Positions 19,855 to 28,650 are shown, counted from the stretch's first letter. The stretch: DNA of 64,000 nucleotides from Falsiroseomonas tokyonensis (GCF_019024325.1 NZ_JAFNJS010000005.1:434001-498000), one strand, 5' to 3'. Program-made: numbers and translations. The notes: a model not told the origin generated them from the letters alone.

Positions 19855-21777
19855 TCAGGCACCGGACTCATCCGCGGCACCCGGCTTGCCGGCGCCACCC
19901 GCCTGGCCTGGGCGCTTCAGGATCAGCCCGCGGCCGGCAAGGTCCAGCAGCACCGTCTCGCCCAGCCGGGTCCATTCGCGGCGATTGCCGGCCCAAAGTT
20001 CCTGCATGTCCTCGCGCAGCTTGGCGCTGCTCAGCCCGGGATTGGCGCGCAGATGCAGCTGGCGCCAGATGCTCTGGCCCAGGGTGCGGGAGAGTTCCGG
20101 CAGGTCCTCCATCACCGGCTCCGGCAGGGTCTGGGCCGCGGCGGGGCGGGGCGGGGCGGGGGGGGCGCTTGGCGCCGCGGAAGGCGGCTCGGCCGGGGTG
20201 GCGGCGAAATTGGGCACGGCCAGGCCGATGGCGATATGCGCGCGCAGCGCCTCCGCCTGTTCCGGCCGGGCCAGCTGGGCGACGATGAACAGGTCGCGCC
20301 CGCTCTCGCTGCCATCCCGCGGGTTCCAGTGGCCGGCATAGGTGATGTCGAAGCCCAGCTTCTCCAGCAGCGGCCGCACCAGGCCGTAGCTCTGGAATTC
20401 GAAGCGCGCGCAGGTCTGCCCCTGGAAGGCGAAGTAGCGTCGGATATCGGCCAGCAACCGGGCAAAGCCGGCCTCCGTCGTCGCATCCGCCAGCTGCAGC
20501 ACCAGCCAGCCGCCGGGCCGCAGCAGCAGCGCGGCGTTCAGCCAATAGGCAAGCTGGTATTGCAGGTCGACATGCACCATGGCGTCGATGCTGAAGACCG
20601 CGTCGATGTCCCGCGCCAGGCCCTCGCGCTCGAACAGCTTCAGCATGCCGTCCGGATGCACCGGATCGACCGGCTGGAAGCCCAGCCGCCCGGCGGCCAC
20701 CGCCTCTGGCAGCTTCGCCGCCGCCGCCTTCATCAGCCGCTCGCTGACATCGAAGACGGTCAGCTGCAGCGTGGGATTGGCCTGCAGCACCTCCGCCGTG
20801 AAGCGGGCATCGCCGGTGCCGATCTCGATCGCCCGGCGCCAGCGGCCGATCTCCGCCATGTCGAACAGCCGCCGGCGCACCGCGGCCGCATCCGGCCGGT
20901 CCCCCCGCCCCGCCAAGGCGCGGGAGGCTTCGCGAGTCCAGTAGTCGGCATAGGAATCGGGGCGGCCGGACTGGCCGGGCGGGGTCGCGGCGGGGTCGGC
21001 GCGCAGCGCGTCGCGGAAGGCTTCGGCCTTCGCCGGATCGGCCAGTCGGGCGCTGAGATAAAGGTCGCGCGGCGGCCGGCCGGGATGGTTGGACCAGGGC
21101 TCCAGCAGCTCGATCTCGAAGCCCAGCCGCGTGAGGATGGCGCGCACGATATCGGTCGAGAGGTATTCGAACTTCGGGCAGATGCGGCCCTGCATCCGGT
21201 AGAACTTGCGAATGTCGCGCAGGATCTTCTGGAAGCCACCGCCGGTATTGGGGTCGGCCAGCGTCATCAGCACGCGGCCGCCGGGCTTCAGCAGCAGCGC
21301 CGCATTCATCCAATAGGTGGTCAGGTAGGTGAGGTCGACATGGACCATGGCATCGATGCTGAAGACTGCATCCAGCCGCCGCGCCTGCCCTGCCTCCGCC
21401 AGCAGGGTGAACATCCCGTCGGGATGGGCCGCATCGATCTCATGCAGCGAAAGCCGGCCGGCCTTGATGTCGTCGCCCAGCCGCGCCGCGGTGGCATCCA
21501 GGAAATTGCGGGAAACATCGAAGCCCCAGACCCGCACCGCCTGGCCTGCGCGCAGCACGCGCTCTGTGTACTTGCCGCTGCCGCCGCCGATCTCGATCGC
21601 TGCCTGCCAGGACTGTACGCCGGCGGGGACGAAGAGCTTGTCGAAGATGCGCTGCCAGCTTGCCTCATTGCCCCATTCCTGGCCGGGCCAGGCGAGGCGC
21701 TGGTCCTCCTTCTGCAGGCGCGGGAAGGACTCGGCGACATAGACGTCCCAGAGCTGGCCATAGGTCTGCTTCTGCAT
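19855..21777 (-). CDS. Tandem class I SAM-dependent methyltransferase with C-terminal helical domain
   Basis: 640-aa protein built from an internal duplication. Unit 1 (about 59-245) has motif I IEIGGGSGKYTE and unit 2 (about 315-503) IEIGTGDARFTA. Both share the block FSIDAMVHVDL followed by YW.NAALLL.PGG, spaced 256 residues apart (138-167 and 394-423), then D..KFY or D..RYF and a G..C..FE segment. A Pro/Ala linker (522-556) leads to a separate helical domain (558-622) of unknown role. The start MQKQTYGQLWDVYVAESF is natural; 67 upstream in-frame codons are Arg/Pro-rich. It lies upstream of the DUF1796/ligase/ACP operon in the same direction after 257 bases. Substrate unknown. Confidence 0.8.
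   Translation of the reverse strand: MQKQTYGQLWDVYVAESFPRLQKEDQRLAWPGQEWGNEASWQRIFDKLFVPAGVQSWQAAIEIGGGSGKYTERVLRAGQAVRVWGFDVSRNFLDATAARLGDDIKAGRLSLHEIDAAHPDGMFTLLAEAGQARRLDAVFSIDAMVHVDLTYLTTYWMNAALLLKPGGRVLMTLADPNTGGGFQKILRDIRKFYRMQGRICPKFEYLSTDIVRAILTRLGFEIELLEPWSNHPGRPPRDLYLSARLADPAKAEAFRDALRADPAATPPGQSGRPDSYADYWTREASRALAGRGDRPDAAAVRRRLFDMAEIGRWRRAIEIGTGDARFTAEVLQANPTLQLTVFDVSERLMKAAAAKLPEAVAAGRLGFQPVDPVHPDGMLKLFEREGLARDIDAVFSIDAMVHVDLQYQLAYWLNAALLLRPGGWLVLQLADATTEAGFARLLADIRRYFAFQGQTCARFEFQSYGLVRPLLEKLGFDITYAGHWNPRDGSESGRDLFIVAQLARPEQAEALRAHIAIGLAVPNFAATPAEPPSAAPSAPPAPPRPAAAQTLPEPVMEDLPELSRTLGQSIWRQLHLRANPGLSSAKLREDMQELWAGNRREWTRLGETVLLDLAGRGLILKRPGQAGGAGKPGAADESGA
20143..20165 (+). other. 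Potential G-quadruplex tract inside methyltransferase gene
   Basis: On the plus strand four G-runs of 4, 4, 4 and 8 bases are separated by single C residues. This fits an intramolecular quadruplex with one-base loops. On the coding (minus) strand the tract encodes the Pro/Ala linker, so it may be a by-product of codon choice. Confidence 0.6.
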
Positions 21778-21976
21778 TGCGCCCCGCTTCGTCCCGGCTC
21801 CGCCCGGTCGCGGCCCCCGGCCACTTCTGGCATAGGTTACCAGGGGGTTACTCGGGAGGGAAGCCAATGCTGCGGCGCGGCGCGGCGGGGCCTTCCGCCT
21901 TTCGTGTTGCCCTGGCCGCGCCTGCACGGTGCCGCGGCCCCTTGTCTGCCTCGCCGGCCGAGCGATCTGGGGTGGC

Positions 21977-23038
21977 ATGCCTCACCCCGAGACCTGGATG
22001 CGCGTGACCCCGCAGGGCCTCTACTGCATCCCCGGCGATTTCTTCATCGACCCCGCCCGCCCCGTGCCGATGGCCGTCATCACCCACGGCCATTCCGACC
22101 ATGCGCGGCCCGACCATGGCCGCGTGCTGGCCAGCGCCGAGACGCTGGCGGTGATGCGCATCCGCATGGGGGCGGACCGCGCCGGCCGCCAGCAGCAGGT
22201 GGTGGCGATGGGGGAGGTCGTGACCCATAACGGCGTCCAGATCCGGCTGGTGCCGGCGGGCCATGTGCTGGGGTCCTGCCAGGTGGTGCTGGACTGGCAG
22301 GGCAGCCGCATCGTCATTTCCGGCGACTACAAGCGCCGCCGCGACCCCACCTGCGCGCTGTTCGAGCCGGTGCCCTGCGACGTCTTCGTCACCGAGGCCA
22401 CCTTCGGCCTGCCGGTCTTCCGGCACCCGGATGCGGGGGCGGAGATCGGCCGGCTGCTGGAAAGCCTGCGGCTGTTCCCGGAGCGCACGCATCTCGTCGG
22501 CGCCTATGCGTTGGGCAAGGCGCAGCGGGTGATCGCCTTGCTGCGGGAGGCCGGCTGGGACCGGCCCATCTATCTGCACGGCGCGCTGCTGGCGCTGTGC
22601 GAGCTGTACGAAAGCCTCGGCGTGAAGCTGGGGCCGCTGGCGCCGGTGCCGGTGCCGGCCAAGCGGGGCGGCGGCGGGCTGCTGGCGGGGGAGGTCGTGC
22701 TGGCGCCGCCCTCGGCCGAGGCCACCGCCTGGGTGCGGCGATTGGCGGAGCCGGTGATCTGCGCCGCCTCCGGCTGGATGCGCGTGCGCCAGCGCGCCAA
22801 GGCCAAGGGCGTGGAACTGCCGCTGATCATCTCCGACCACGCCGATTGGGACGAGCTGCTGGACACGGTGGCGGAGGTGCAGGCGCCCGAGGTCTGGGTG
22901 ACGCATGGCCGCGACGATGCGCTGGTGCATGCGCTCGCGCTGCGCGGCATCCGCGGCCGTGCGCTGCATCTGCTCGGCCGTGGCGATGAGGAGGAGGACC
23001 AGGCGCCGGCCGAGGTGGTGGCGGAGGCCACGGCATGA
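21977..23038 (+). CDS. Ligase-associated DNA damage response exonuclease (MBL/beta-CASP type)
   Basis: 353-aa metallo-beta-lactamase-fold nuclease related to SNM1 and CPSF-73. The metal motif THGHSDH is near residue 32, VPAGHVLGSCQV near 95, and ISGDYKRRRDP follows; a late VTHGRDD supplies the last ligand. Homologues in bacteria are coded with an ATP-dependent ligase, an Lhr helicase and PdeM and are proposed to trim damaged DNA ends. Start 21977 (MPHPETWMRVTPQG) is used; M at 21998 is a possible alternative. It overlaps the ligase gene by 4 bp and is divergent from the methyltransferase. Confidence 0.9.
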   Translation: MPHPETWMRVTPQGLYCIPGDFFIDPARPVPMAVITHGHSDHARPDHGRVLASAETLAVMRIRMGADRAGRQQQVVAMGEVVTHNGVQIRLVPAGHVLGSCQVVLDWQGSRIVISGDYKRRRDPTCALFEPVPCDVFVTEATFGLPVFRHPDAGAEIGRLLESLRLFPERTHLVGAYALGKAQRVIALLREAGWDRPIYLHGALLALCELYESLGVKLGPLAPVPVPAKRGGGGLLAGEVVLAPPSAEATAWVRRLAEPVICAASGWMRVRQRAKAKGVELPLIISDHADWDELLDTVAEVQAPEVWVTHGRDDALVHALALRGIRGRALHLLGRGDEEEDQAPAEVVAEATA

Positions 23039-24642
23039 GCCTGCCGGCTTTTGCGAGCCTGCTGGAACGGCTGGCCTTCACCCCGGGTCGCCTGGCGAAA
23101 CTGGCCTTGCTGCGGCACTGGTTCGAGACCCAGCCAGACCCGGATCGCGGGATCGGCCTCGCTGCGCTGACGGGCGAGCTGGTCTTTCGGGCCGCCAAGC
23201 CGGGGATGGTGCGGGAGCTGGTGGCGGCGCGCACGGACCCGGTGCTGTTTGGCCTCTCCTACGACTATGTCGGGGATCTCGCCGAGACCGTCGCGCTGAT
23301 CTGGCCCGCGCGCCACGGCGTGAATACGCCGCCGCCCGGCCTGGCGGAGGTGGTGGCGGCGATGGGATCGACGCCCAAGGCCGCACTGCCTGATCTGCTG
23401 GCCGGCTGGCTGGATGCGCTGGATGCCAATGGCCGGCTGGCGCTGATCAAGCTGGTGACGGGTGGGCTGCGCGTCGGCGTCTCCGCCCGGCTGGCCAAGA
23501 CCGCGCTGGCCGAATGGGCCGGCGAGGATGTGGCGGAGGTGGAGGAGGTCTGGCATGGGCTGACCCCGCCCTATCTCGACCTGTTCGCCTGGCTGACGGA
23601 GCAGGGGCCGCGGCCCTCCTCCGAGGATCGCCCGGTGTTCCGCCCGCTGATGCTGGCGCATCCGCTGGAGGAGCCGGATTTTCCAAGCATCGGGCCGGAG
23701 ACACATCGGGCCGAGTGGAAGTGGGACGGCATCCGGGTGCAGCTTTCGGCCACGCCCGGCGGCCGCGCTTTGTGGTCGCGCGGCGCCGAGGAAATCTCGG
23801 GCGGCTTTCCGGAAATCGTCGCGGCGATGGACTTCCATGCCGTGCTGGATGGCGAGCTGCTGGTGATGCGCGACGGGGAAGTGGCCCCCTTCGCCGACCT
23901 GCAGCAGCGCCTGAACCGCAAGGTGGTGACGCTGAAGATGCAGGCGACGCATCCCGTCGGCGTGCGGCTCTACGACATCCTCTTCGACGGCGCCGAGGAT
24001 TTGCGCGCGCTGCCCTTCGATGCGCGCCGTGCCCGGCTGGAGGCCTGGTTCGCGCGCACGCAGCCCGCGCGCATGGACCTCTCCGAGCTGATCCCCTTCG
24101 CCAGCATGGCGGAGCTGGAGGCGGTGCGCGCCGGCGCCCGCGAAGCCGCGATCGAAGGCCTGATGTTGAAGCGCGCCGACAGCGAATACGCCGCCGGCCG
24201 CCAGAAGGGGAAATGGTGGAAGTGGAAGCGCGCGCCGCTCGGCGTGGATGCGGTGCTGATGTACGCCCAGCGCGGCCACGGCAAGCGCAGCAGCTTCTAT
24301 TCGGACTTCACCTTCGGCCTCTGGCGCCCGGACGGGCAGGGGGGGCAGGAGCTGGTGCCGGTGGGCAAGGCCTATTCCGGCTATACCGATCAGGAGCTGC
24401 TCTGGATCGACCGCTGGATCCGCAACAACACCACGGCCCGATTCGGCCCGGTGCGGGAGGTGGAGAAGACCCTGGTGATCGAGGTGATCTTCGACGCCGC
24501 CCAGCGCAGCGGCCGCCACAAATCCGGCGTCGCGCTGCGCTTCCCGCGCATCGCCCGCCTGCGCACCGACAAGCCGGCGGAGGAGGCGGACCAGCTGGCG
24601 ACGCTGGAGGCGATGATCGTGGGGGAGGAGGCGGCGGATTGA
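23035..24642 (+). CDS. ATP-dependent DNA ligase
   Basis: 535-aa ligase sealing nicks with ATP. An N-terminal DNA-binding domain (1-200) is followed by nucleotidyltransferase motif I EWKWDGIR with adenylated K229, motif III LDGELL, motif IV IEGLMLKR and motif V region KWWKWKRAP. An OB-fold domain with IFDAAQRS and SGVALRFPRIARLR ends the protein. It belongs to the bacterial group of the ligase-associated repair operon. Start overlaps the exonuclease stop (ATGA), so both are one operon. It is not the replicative NAD ligase. Confidence 0.92.
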   Translation: MSLPAFASLLERLAFTPGRLAKLALLRHWFETQPDPDRGIGLAALTGELVFRAAKPGMVRELVAARTDPVLFGLSYDYVGDLAETVALIWPARHGVNTPPPGLAEVVAAMGSTPKAALPDLLAGWLDALDANGRLALIKLVTGGLRVGVSARLAKTALAEWAGEDVAEVEEVWHGLTPPYLDLFAWLTEQGPRPSSEDRPVFRPLMLAHPLEEPDFPSIGPETHRAEWKWDGIRVQLSATPGGRALWSRGAEEISGGFPEIVAAMDFHAVLDGELLVMRDGEVAPFADLQQRLNRKVVTLKMQATHPVGVRLYDILFDGAEDLRALPFDARRARLEAWFARTQPARMDLSELIPFASMAELEAVRAGAREAAIEGLMLKRADSEYAAGRQKGKWWKWKRAPLGVDAVLMYAQRGHGKRSSFYSDFTFGLWRPDGQGGQELVPVGKAYSGYTDQELLWIDRWIRNNTTARFGPVREVEKTLVIEVIFDAAQRSGRHKSGVALRFPRIARLRTDKPAEEADQLATLEAMIVGEEAAD

Positions 24643-24697
24643 CCCGGGCGGCGCGCGCATGGTCGCCTGCCGCATCGCCGGGGAAGGAAACCACGCC

Positions 24698-25480
24698 ATG
24701 CCGCTCGTCCCGAATCACGTCCGCCGCCGCCTGGCCGAAGGCAGCCTGGCGCTGGGCTTCGGCGTGCACCACCTGCGCGGCAGCGCCACCGGGCTGATCG
24801 CGCAGGCGACCGGCTTCGACTGGCTGTTCATCGACATGGAACACGGCGCGATGAGCGTCGACGATGCCAGCCGCATCGCCGTCGCCGCGCTGGGCCAGGG
24901 CATCACGCCCATCGTGCGCATCTGCAAGGACGCGCTGCATGAGGGCACGCGCTGCCTGGACAATGGCGCCATGGGTGTGGTGGTGCCGCATGTGGATACG
25001 GCGGCGGAGGCCGAGGCCGTGGTGCGCGCCTACCGCTTCCCGCCGCTTGGCGCGCGCAGCTGGGGCGGTCCGCCCTTCGCCTATGGCCTGGGCGCGGTGG
25101 ATGCCGGCGCGGCGCAGGCCGAGCTGAATGCGGAGATCCTGGTCGCGGTGATGATCGAGACGCCGGAAGCCGTGGCCAATGCGGAAGCGATCGCCGCGGT
25201 GCCGGGCGTGGACGTGCTGATGTTCGGCACCAGCGACCTGACGGCGACCATGGGCATTCCCGGTCAGATCGGCCACCCGGATGTGCGCGCCGCCTATGCG
25301 AAGGTGGGCGCCGCCTGCGCCGCCCGGGGCAAGGTGATGGGCATGGGCGGCGTGTATGACGAGAAGGTGGCGCCGGACTACATCGCCCTCGGCGCGCGCT
25401 TCATCCTGGGCGGCAACGACCATTCCTTCCTGATGGCGGGTGCCGCACAGCGCGCAGGCTTCCTGCGCGGACTGGGCTGA
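24698..25480 (+). CDS. HpcH/HpaI-type aldolase/citrate lyase family protein
   Basis: 260-aa class II (metal-dependent) pyruvate aldolase fold. WLFIDMEHGAMS gives the metal/pyruvate-site strand, VRICKDALHEGTRCLDNGAMG the next, and ARSWGGPPFAYGLG the conserved loop after. VAVMIETPEAVANAEAI contains the Glu ligand and FGTSDLTATMG the Asp ligand. Enzymes of this family cleave 2-keto-4-hydroxy acids to pyruvate plus an aldehyde. ATG 24698 has GGAAGGA upstream; an earlier in-frame codon is rejected. It stands alone between the ligase and the iron SBP gene. Confidence 0.88.
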   Translation: MPLVPNHVRRRLAEGSLALGFGVHHLRGSATGLIAQATGFDWLFIDMEHGAMSVDDASRIAVAALGQGITPIVRICKDALHEGTRCLDNGAMGVVVPHVDTAAEAEAVVRAYRFPPLGARSWGGPPFAYGLGAVDAGAAQAELNAEILVAVMIETPEAVANAEAIAAVPGVDVLMFGTSDLTATMGIPGQIGHPDVRAAYAKVGAACAARGKVMGMGGVYDEKVAPDYIALGARFILGGNDHSFLMAGAAQRAGFLRGLG

Positions 25481-25536
25481 GGCGGCCGGCAGGGCGCGGC
25501 CCGCCGGGGCCGCGTGCCGGGCGTGATCGCGGCGCT

Positions 25537-25551
25537 TGCGAACGCTTCGCA
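25537..25551. promoter_or_regulatory. Fur-like operator upstream of the iron-binding protein gene
   Basis: TGCGAAC-G-CTTCGCA fits a 7-1-7 Fur-box layout; extended by one base each side it is TTGCGAA-CGC-TTCGCAA with perfect arms (25536-25552). It lies 47 bases before the ATG of the Fe(III) SBP gene. A second site with the same half-site consensus (TGMGAAY) precedes bfd-bfr at 26760. The iron context suggests Fur, inferred only. Confidence 0.55.
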
Positions 25552-25598
25552 ATTGCGCTATTGCCCGGCCACGCCACGTCAGACGAGAGACCCAAGCA

Positions 25599-26648
25599 AT
25601 GCGCCGTCGCCATCTGCTTTCGATGCTCGCCCCCGCCGGCCTTGCCCTTCTGGCCTCGGCCGCGCTGTCCCCGGCCGCCCTGGCCCAGGGCCAGGAAATC
25701 AATGTCTATTCCTCCCGCCACTACGATACCGACCGGGAGCTGTACGATACCTTCACCCGGGAAACCGGCATCCGCATCCGGCTGATCGAGGGCGATGCGG
25801 ACCAGCTGATCCAGCGCATCCGGACGGAGGGGGCGAACAGCCCCGCCGATGTGCTGATCACGGTCGACGCCGCCCGCCTGGCCCGCGCCAAGGAAGCCGG
25901 CATCCTGCATCCCGTGCAGAGCGAGGTGCTGACCAGCCGCATCCCGGCCAATCTGCGGGACCCGGAGGGCCATTGGTTCGGCGTGTCCAAGCGCGCCCGC
26001 GTCATCATGTATGACCGCCAGGCCGGCCGGCCGGAGGGTCTGAACCGCTTCGAGGACCTGGCCGATCCGCGCTTCCGCGGCCAGATCTGCGTCCGCAGCG
26101 CGTCTCACCCCTACAACACCTCGCTGACCGGCTCGGTGCTGGCGGCCAATGGGCCGGAGGCGACGGAGGCCTGGGCGCGCGGCCTGGCCAACAACATGGC
26201 CCGCCCGCCGCAGGGCGGCGACCGCGACCAGTTCCGCGCCATCCCCTCCGGCCAGTGCAAGCTGGCGATCGCCAATACCTACTACCTGGGCGGCATGCTG
26301 ACCTCCCAGAGGGCCGAGGACCGTGAGATCGCGCAGCGCATCGGCGTGATCTTCCCGAACCAGGGCGAGGGCGATCGCGGCGCGCATGTGAACATCTCCG
26401 GCGCCGGGGTGGTCCGCACCGCCCCCAATGCCGCGGGCGCGCAGCGCTTCCTCGAATACCTGACCAGCCCGCGGGCGCAGGAGATCTTCGCGGTGGGCAA
26501 TATGGAATACCCGGTCGTGGCCGATGCCCCGGTGCATCCGGCGCTGGCCGGCTTCGGCAGCTTCCGCGAGGACCAGCTGAACGCCGGCATCTATGGCGCC
26601 AATTCGGCCGAGGCGCTGCGCATCATGCAGCGCGCGGGCTGGCGCTGA
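25599..26648 (+). CDS. Fe(III) ABC transporter periplasmic binding protein (FbpA/FutA-like)
   Basis: 349-aa ferric-ion receptor. Signal peptide MRRRHLLSMLAPAGLALLAS ends near ALA/QGQ; the mature chain opens EINVYSSRHYDTDRELYDTF, typical for FutA/FbpA with a Tyr/His ligand. The paired Tyr ligands appear in AIANTYYLGGML. Start 25599 was chosen because an upstream in-frame codon would fall within the operator palindrome. It is followed by the bacterioferritin genes, which fits iron homeostasis. Its likely permease lies 3 kb downstream on the other strand; no ATPase gene is in the window. Confidence 0.92.
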   Translation: MRRRHLLSMLAPAGLALLASAALSPAALAQGQEINVYSSRHYDTDRELYDTFTRETGIRIRLIEGDADQLIQRIRTEGANSPADVLITVDAARLARAKEAGILHPVQSEVLTSRIPANLRDPEGHWFGVSKRARVIMYDRQAGRPEGLNRFEDLADPRFRGQICVRSASHPYNTSLTGSVLAANGPEATEAWARGLANNMARPPQGGDRDQFRAIPSGQCKLAIANTYYLGGMLTSQRAEDREIAQRIGVIFPNQGEGDRGAHVNISGAGVVRTAPNAAGAQRFLEYLTSPRAQEIFAVGNMEYPVVADAPVHPALAGFGSFREDQLNAGIYGANSAEALRIMQRAGWR

Positions 26649-26759
26649 GGATCGGCGGCCGGCGCCGGGCCCCCAGCCTCGGACCCCGGCGCCAGGTTGC
26701 AGGGCGGGCGGCGGATGCACGCCTGGGCGAAAGGGACCGGCTGGCGGCTGCCCATCCGG

Positions 26760-26774
26760 TGAGAATCGTTCGCG
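26760..26774. promoter_or_regulatory. Fur-like operator upstream of bfd
   Basis: TGAGAAT-C-GTTCGCG has the 7-1-7 shape with imperfect arms. Its half-sites (TGAGAAT, CGCGAAC) resemble those of the 25537 site (TGCGAAC, TGCGAAG). It lies 34 bases before the bfd ATG, overlapping where a promoter would be, in an otherwise featureless 160-base gap. Confidence 0.5.
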
Positions 26775-26808
26775 TTCCAAAACCCCTGGTGCAAAAAGGA
26801 TCGGCTGC

Positions 26809-26985
26809 ATGTATGTCTGCATGTGCAATGCGCTGACGGATAAGCAGATCGCCGCCGTCGTGGCGGCGGGCGCCGACCGCCCGCATGATGTCTATGCGGC
26901 CTGCGGCTGCCGCGCCCAGTGCGGCGGCTGCACGGGGACCATCCTTTCGATGGTCCGCGCGGGGTGCAGCGCCGGCGGCAAGTAG
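26809..26985 (+). CDS. bfd: Bacterioferritin-associated ferredoxin Bfd
   Basis: 58-aa [2Fe-2S] protein that donates electrons to haem in bacterioferritin so stored iron is released as Fe(II). The four cluster ligands are in their exact family positions: C4 and C6 (MYVCMCNA), C38 and C41 (RAQCGGCTG). AAGGA lies 8 bases before the ATG. The upstream reading frame is open but begins in the SBP gene and is not Bfd-like. The bfr gene follows after 51 bases, probably in the same transcript. Confidence 0.95.
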   Translation: MYVCMCNALTDKQIAAVVAAGADRPHDVYAACGCRAQCGGCTGTILSMVRAGCSAGGK

Positions 26986-27036
26986 CCGCCCCGCCCGCCT
27001 CCCGGCCGGGCCACTGGTGCTGGAGAGGATGCGGAC

Positions 27037-27519
27037 GTGCGCGACGCCAAGGTCATCGAATATCTGAACATGCAGCTCACCAACGAGCTGACCGCGATCA
27101 ACCAGTATTTCCTGCATTCCCGGACGCTGCGGCACTGGGGCGTGACCAAGCTGGCACGCAAGGAATACGAAGAGTCGATCGAGGAGATGAAGCACGCCGA
27201 CTGGCTGATCGAGCGGATCCTCTTCCTCGGCGGCCTGCCCAATGTGCAGCGGCTGAACCAGGTGCTGGTGGGCCAGAACGTGCAGGAAATCCTCGAATGC
27301 GACCTGAAGCTCGAGGAGAAGGCGCTGGTCGACCTGCGCGACGGCATCGCGCATTGCGAATCGGTGCGCGACTATGTCTCCCGCGACCTCATGCTGAAGA
27401 TCCTGGCGAATGAGGAGGAGCACGAGGACTTCCTCGACCGCCAGTTCGACCTGATCCGCCAGATCGGCATCGAGCGCTACATCCTGCTGAACAGCGACGC
27501 GGCGCCCGACCAGGAGTAA
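27037..27519 (+). CDS. bfr: Bacterioferritin Bfr
   Basis: 160-aa four-helix-bundle ferritin that assembles into a haem-bearing iron-storage shell. Ferroxidase residues are all present: E17, E50, H53, E93, E126 and H129. The haem axial Met is M51 (EEMKHAD). The start is GTG (MRDAKVIEYLN), one residue shorter than the Escherichia coli MKGDTKVINYLN; no ATG fits. It is downstream of bfd and the Fur-like site, which fits induction when iron is plentiful or regulated storage. Confidence 0.96.
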   Translation: MRDAKVIEYLNMQLTNELTAINQYFLHSRTLRHWGVTKLARKEYEESIEEMKHADWLIERILFLGGLPNVQRLNQVLVGQNVQEILECDLKLEEKALVDLRDGIAHCESVRDYVSRDLMLKILANEEEHEDFLDRQFDLIRQIGIERYILLNSDAAPDQE

Positions 27520-27522
27520 CTT

Positions 27523-28620
27523 CTACGCTGTAACGCTGCTGCCGCCGAACACCACCTGGCGGCGCAGCGCCGGCGTGAACAGGCCGTAGAGCATCGGCAG
27601 GTCCGGCGCGCTGGCGGCATCCAGTGCGCCGCGCTGGTCCTCCGTCAGCCGCAGGTCGGTAGCCGCGATGTTGTCGTGCAGCTGCGAGACGCGGCTGACG
27701 CCCATCAGGGCGGTGGTCACGCCCGGTGTGCCCAGCACCCAGGCCACCGCCACGCGGGACATGGGCTGGTCCATGCCCTGCGCCACCTCGCGCAGCGCCG
27801 CGACGATTCGCCAGTTGCGCTCGGTGAAGAGCATGTCGCCAAAGGGATTGGCGCCGTCGAGGCGCTTGTCGCCCTCCGACCGCGCGGCGCCGCCGGCCTC
27901 ATGGGGCAGGCCGCCCTGGCGCGCCGGGCCGGCCTCGACCGTCGCGCGGTCGTATTTGCCGGTCAGCAGCCCATAGGCGAGGGGACTCCAGGGCAGGAAG
28001 CCCAAGCCCAGCTCCCGCGCCATCGGCAGATGCTCCGCCTCCAGTTCCCGGCTCACCAACGAATAGAAATGCTGCACGGCGATCGGCCCCGGTTTTCCGT
28101 GAATCGCGGCCAGGGTCGCGATCCTGGCCACATACCAGGCGGGCGCATTGGAGATTCCCCAATAGCGGATGCGGCCGGCGCGGATCAGCGCCGCCATCGT
28201 CTCCAGCAACTCCTCCGCCGGCGTCACCGTGTCCCAGACATGGGCCCAGTAAAGGTCGATGTGATCCGTCCGCAGCCGGCGCAGCGAGCCCTCGAGCGCC
28301 TTATGGACATGCTTGGCGCCGTTGCCGCCGGCCTGCGGACCCTGTCCGTCGGCGAAGCCGGACTTGGTGGACAGCACGATGCGGTCGCGCAGCCCGCGCG
28401 CGGCGATGATGGCGCCCAGCATCTCCTCGCCCGCGCCGCTGGCATAGACATCCGCGGTGTCCACCAGATTGCCGCCGGCCTCGACATAGGCGTCGAACAC
28501 CGCCTCCGCCGCCGCCTGGTCCATGCCCCAGCGGCCGACGCCGAAGGTCATGGTGCCCAGCGCCAGCGGGCTGACGGCCAGGCCGGAGCGGCCGAGGGTG
28601 CGGTAGTCGGCGAGGGCCAT
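27523..28620 (-). CDS. Aldo/keto reductase
   Basis: 365-aa NADPH-dependent oxidoreductase with an (alpha/beta)8 barrel. The catalytic tetrad is D54, Y59, K86 and H127 (DTADVY, STKSG, YWAHVWD). The length and WSPLAYGLLTGKYDR region place it in the larger AKR11/12-like group. Start MALADYRTLGRSG at 28620 matches the family; the longer open frame runs through the operator. It is divergent from a TetR regulator with a palindromic operator between them (28629-28650), so the TetR protein probably represses it. Only 3 bases separate its stop from the convergent bfr stop. Confidence 0.92.
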   Translation of the reverse strand: MALADYRTLGRSGLAVSPLALGTMTFGVGRWGMDQAAAEAVFDAYVEAGGNLVDTADVYASGAGEEMLGAIIAARGLRDRIVLSTKSGFADGQGPQAGGNGAKHVHKALEGSLRRLRTDHIDLYWAHVWDTVTPAEELLETMAALIRAGRIRYWGISNAPAWYVARIATLAAIHGKPGPIAVQHFYSLVSRELEAEHLPMARELGLGFLPWSPLAYGLLTGKYDRATVEAGPARQGGLPHEAGGAARSEGDKRLDGANPFGDMLFTERNWRIVAALREVAQGMDQPMSRVAVAWVLGTPGVTTALMGVSRVSQLHDNIAATDLRLTEDQRGALDAASAPDLPMLYGLFTPALRRQVVFGGSSVTA

Positions 28621-28628
28621 GATGCATA

Positions 28629-28650
28629 TTCCATAGTGATTACTATGGAA
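28629..28650. promoter_or_regulatory. TetR operator 1 (perfect palindrome)
   Basis: Arms TTCCATAGT and ACTATGGAA, 9 bp each, flank the spacer GATT. It is 8 bases upstream of the aldo/keto reductase ATG, where a bound repressor would block transcription or initiation of that gene. A related site lies at the TetR start. Confidence 0.8.

Noticed and set aside
22570-24699. 709-codon minus-strand open frame opposite the DNA ligase
   Set aside because: Antisense to exonuclease and ligase genes with complete motifs; no domain seen.
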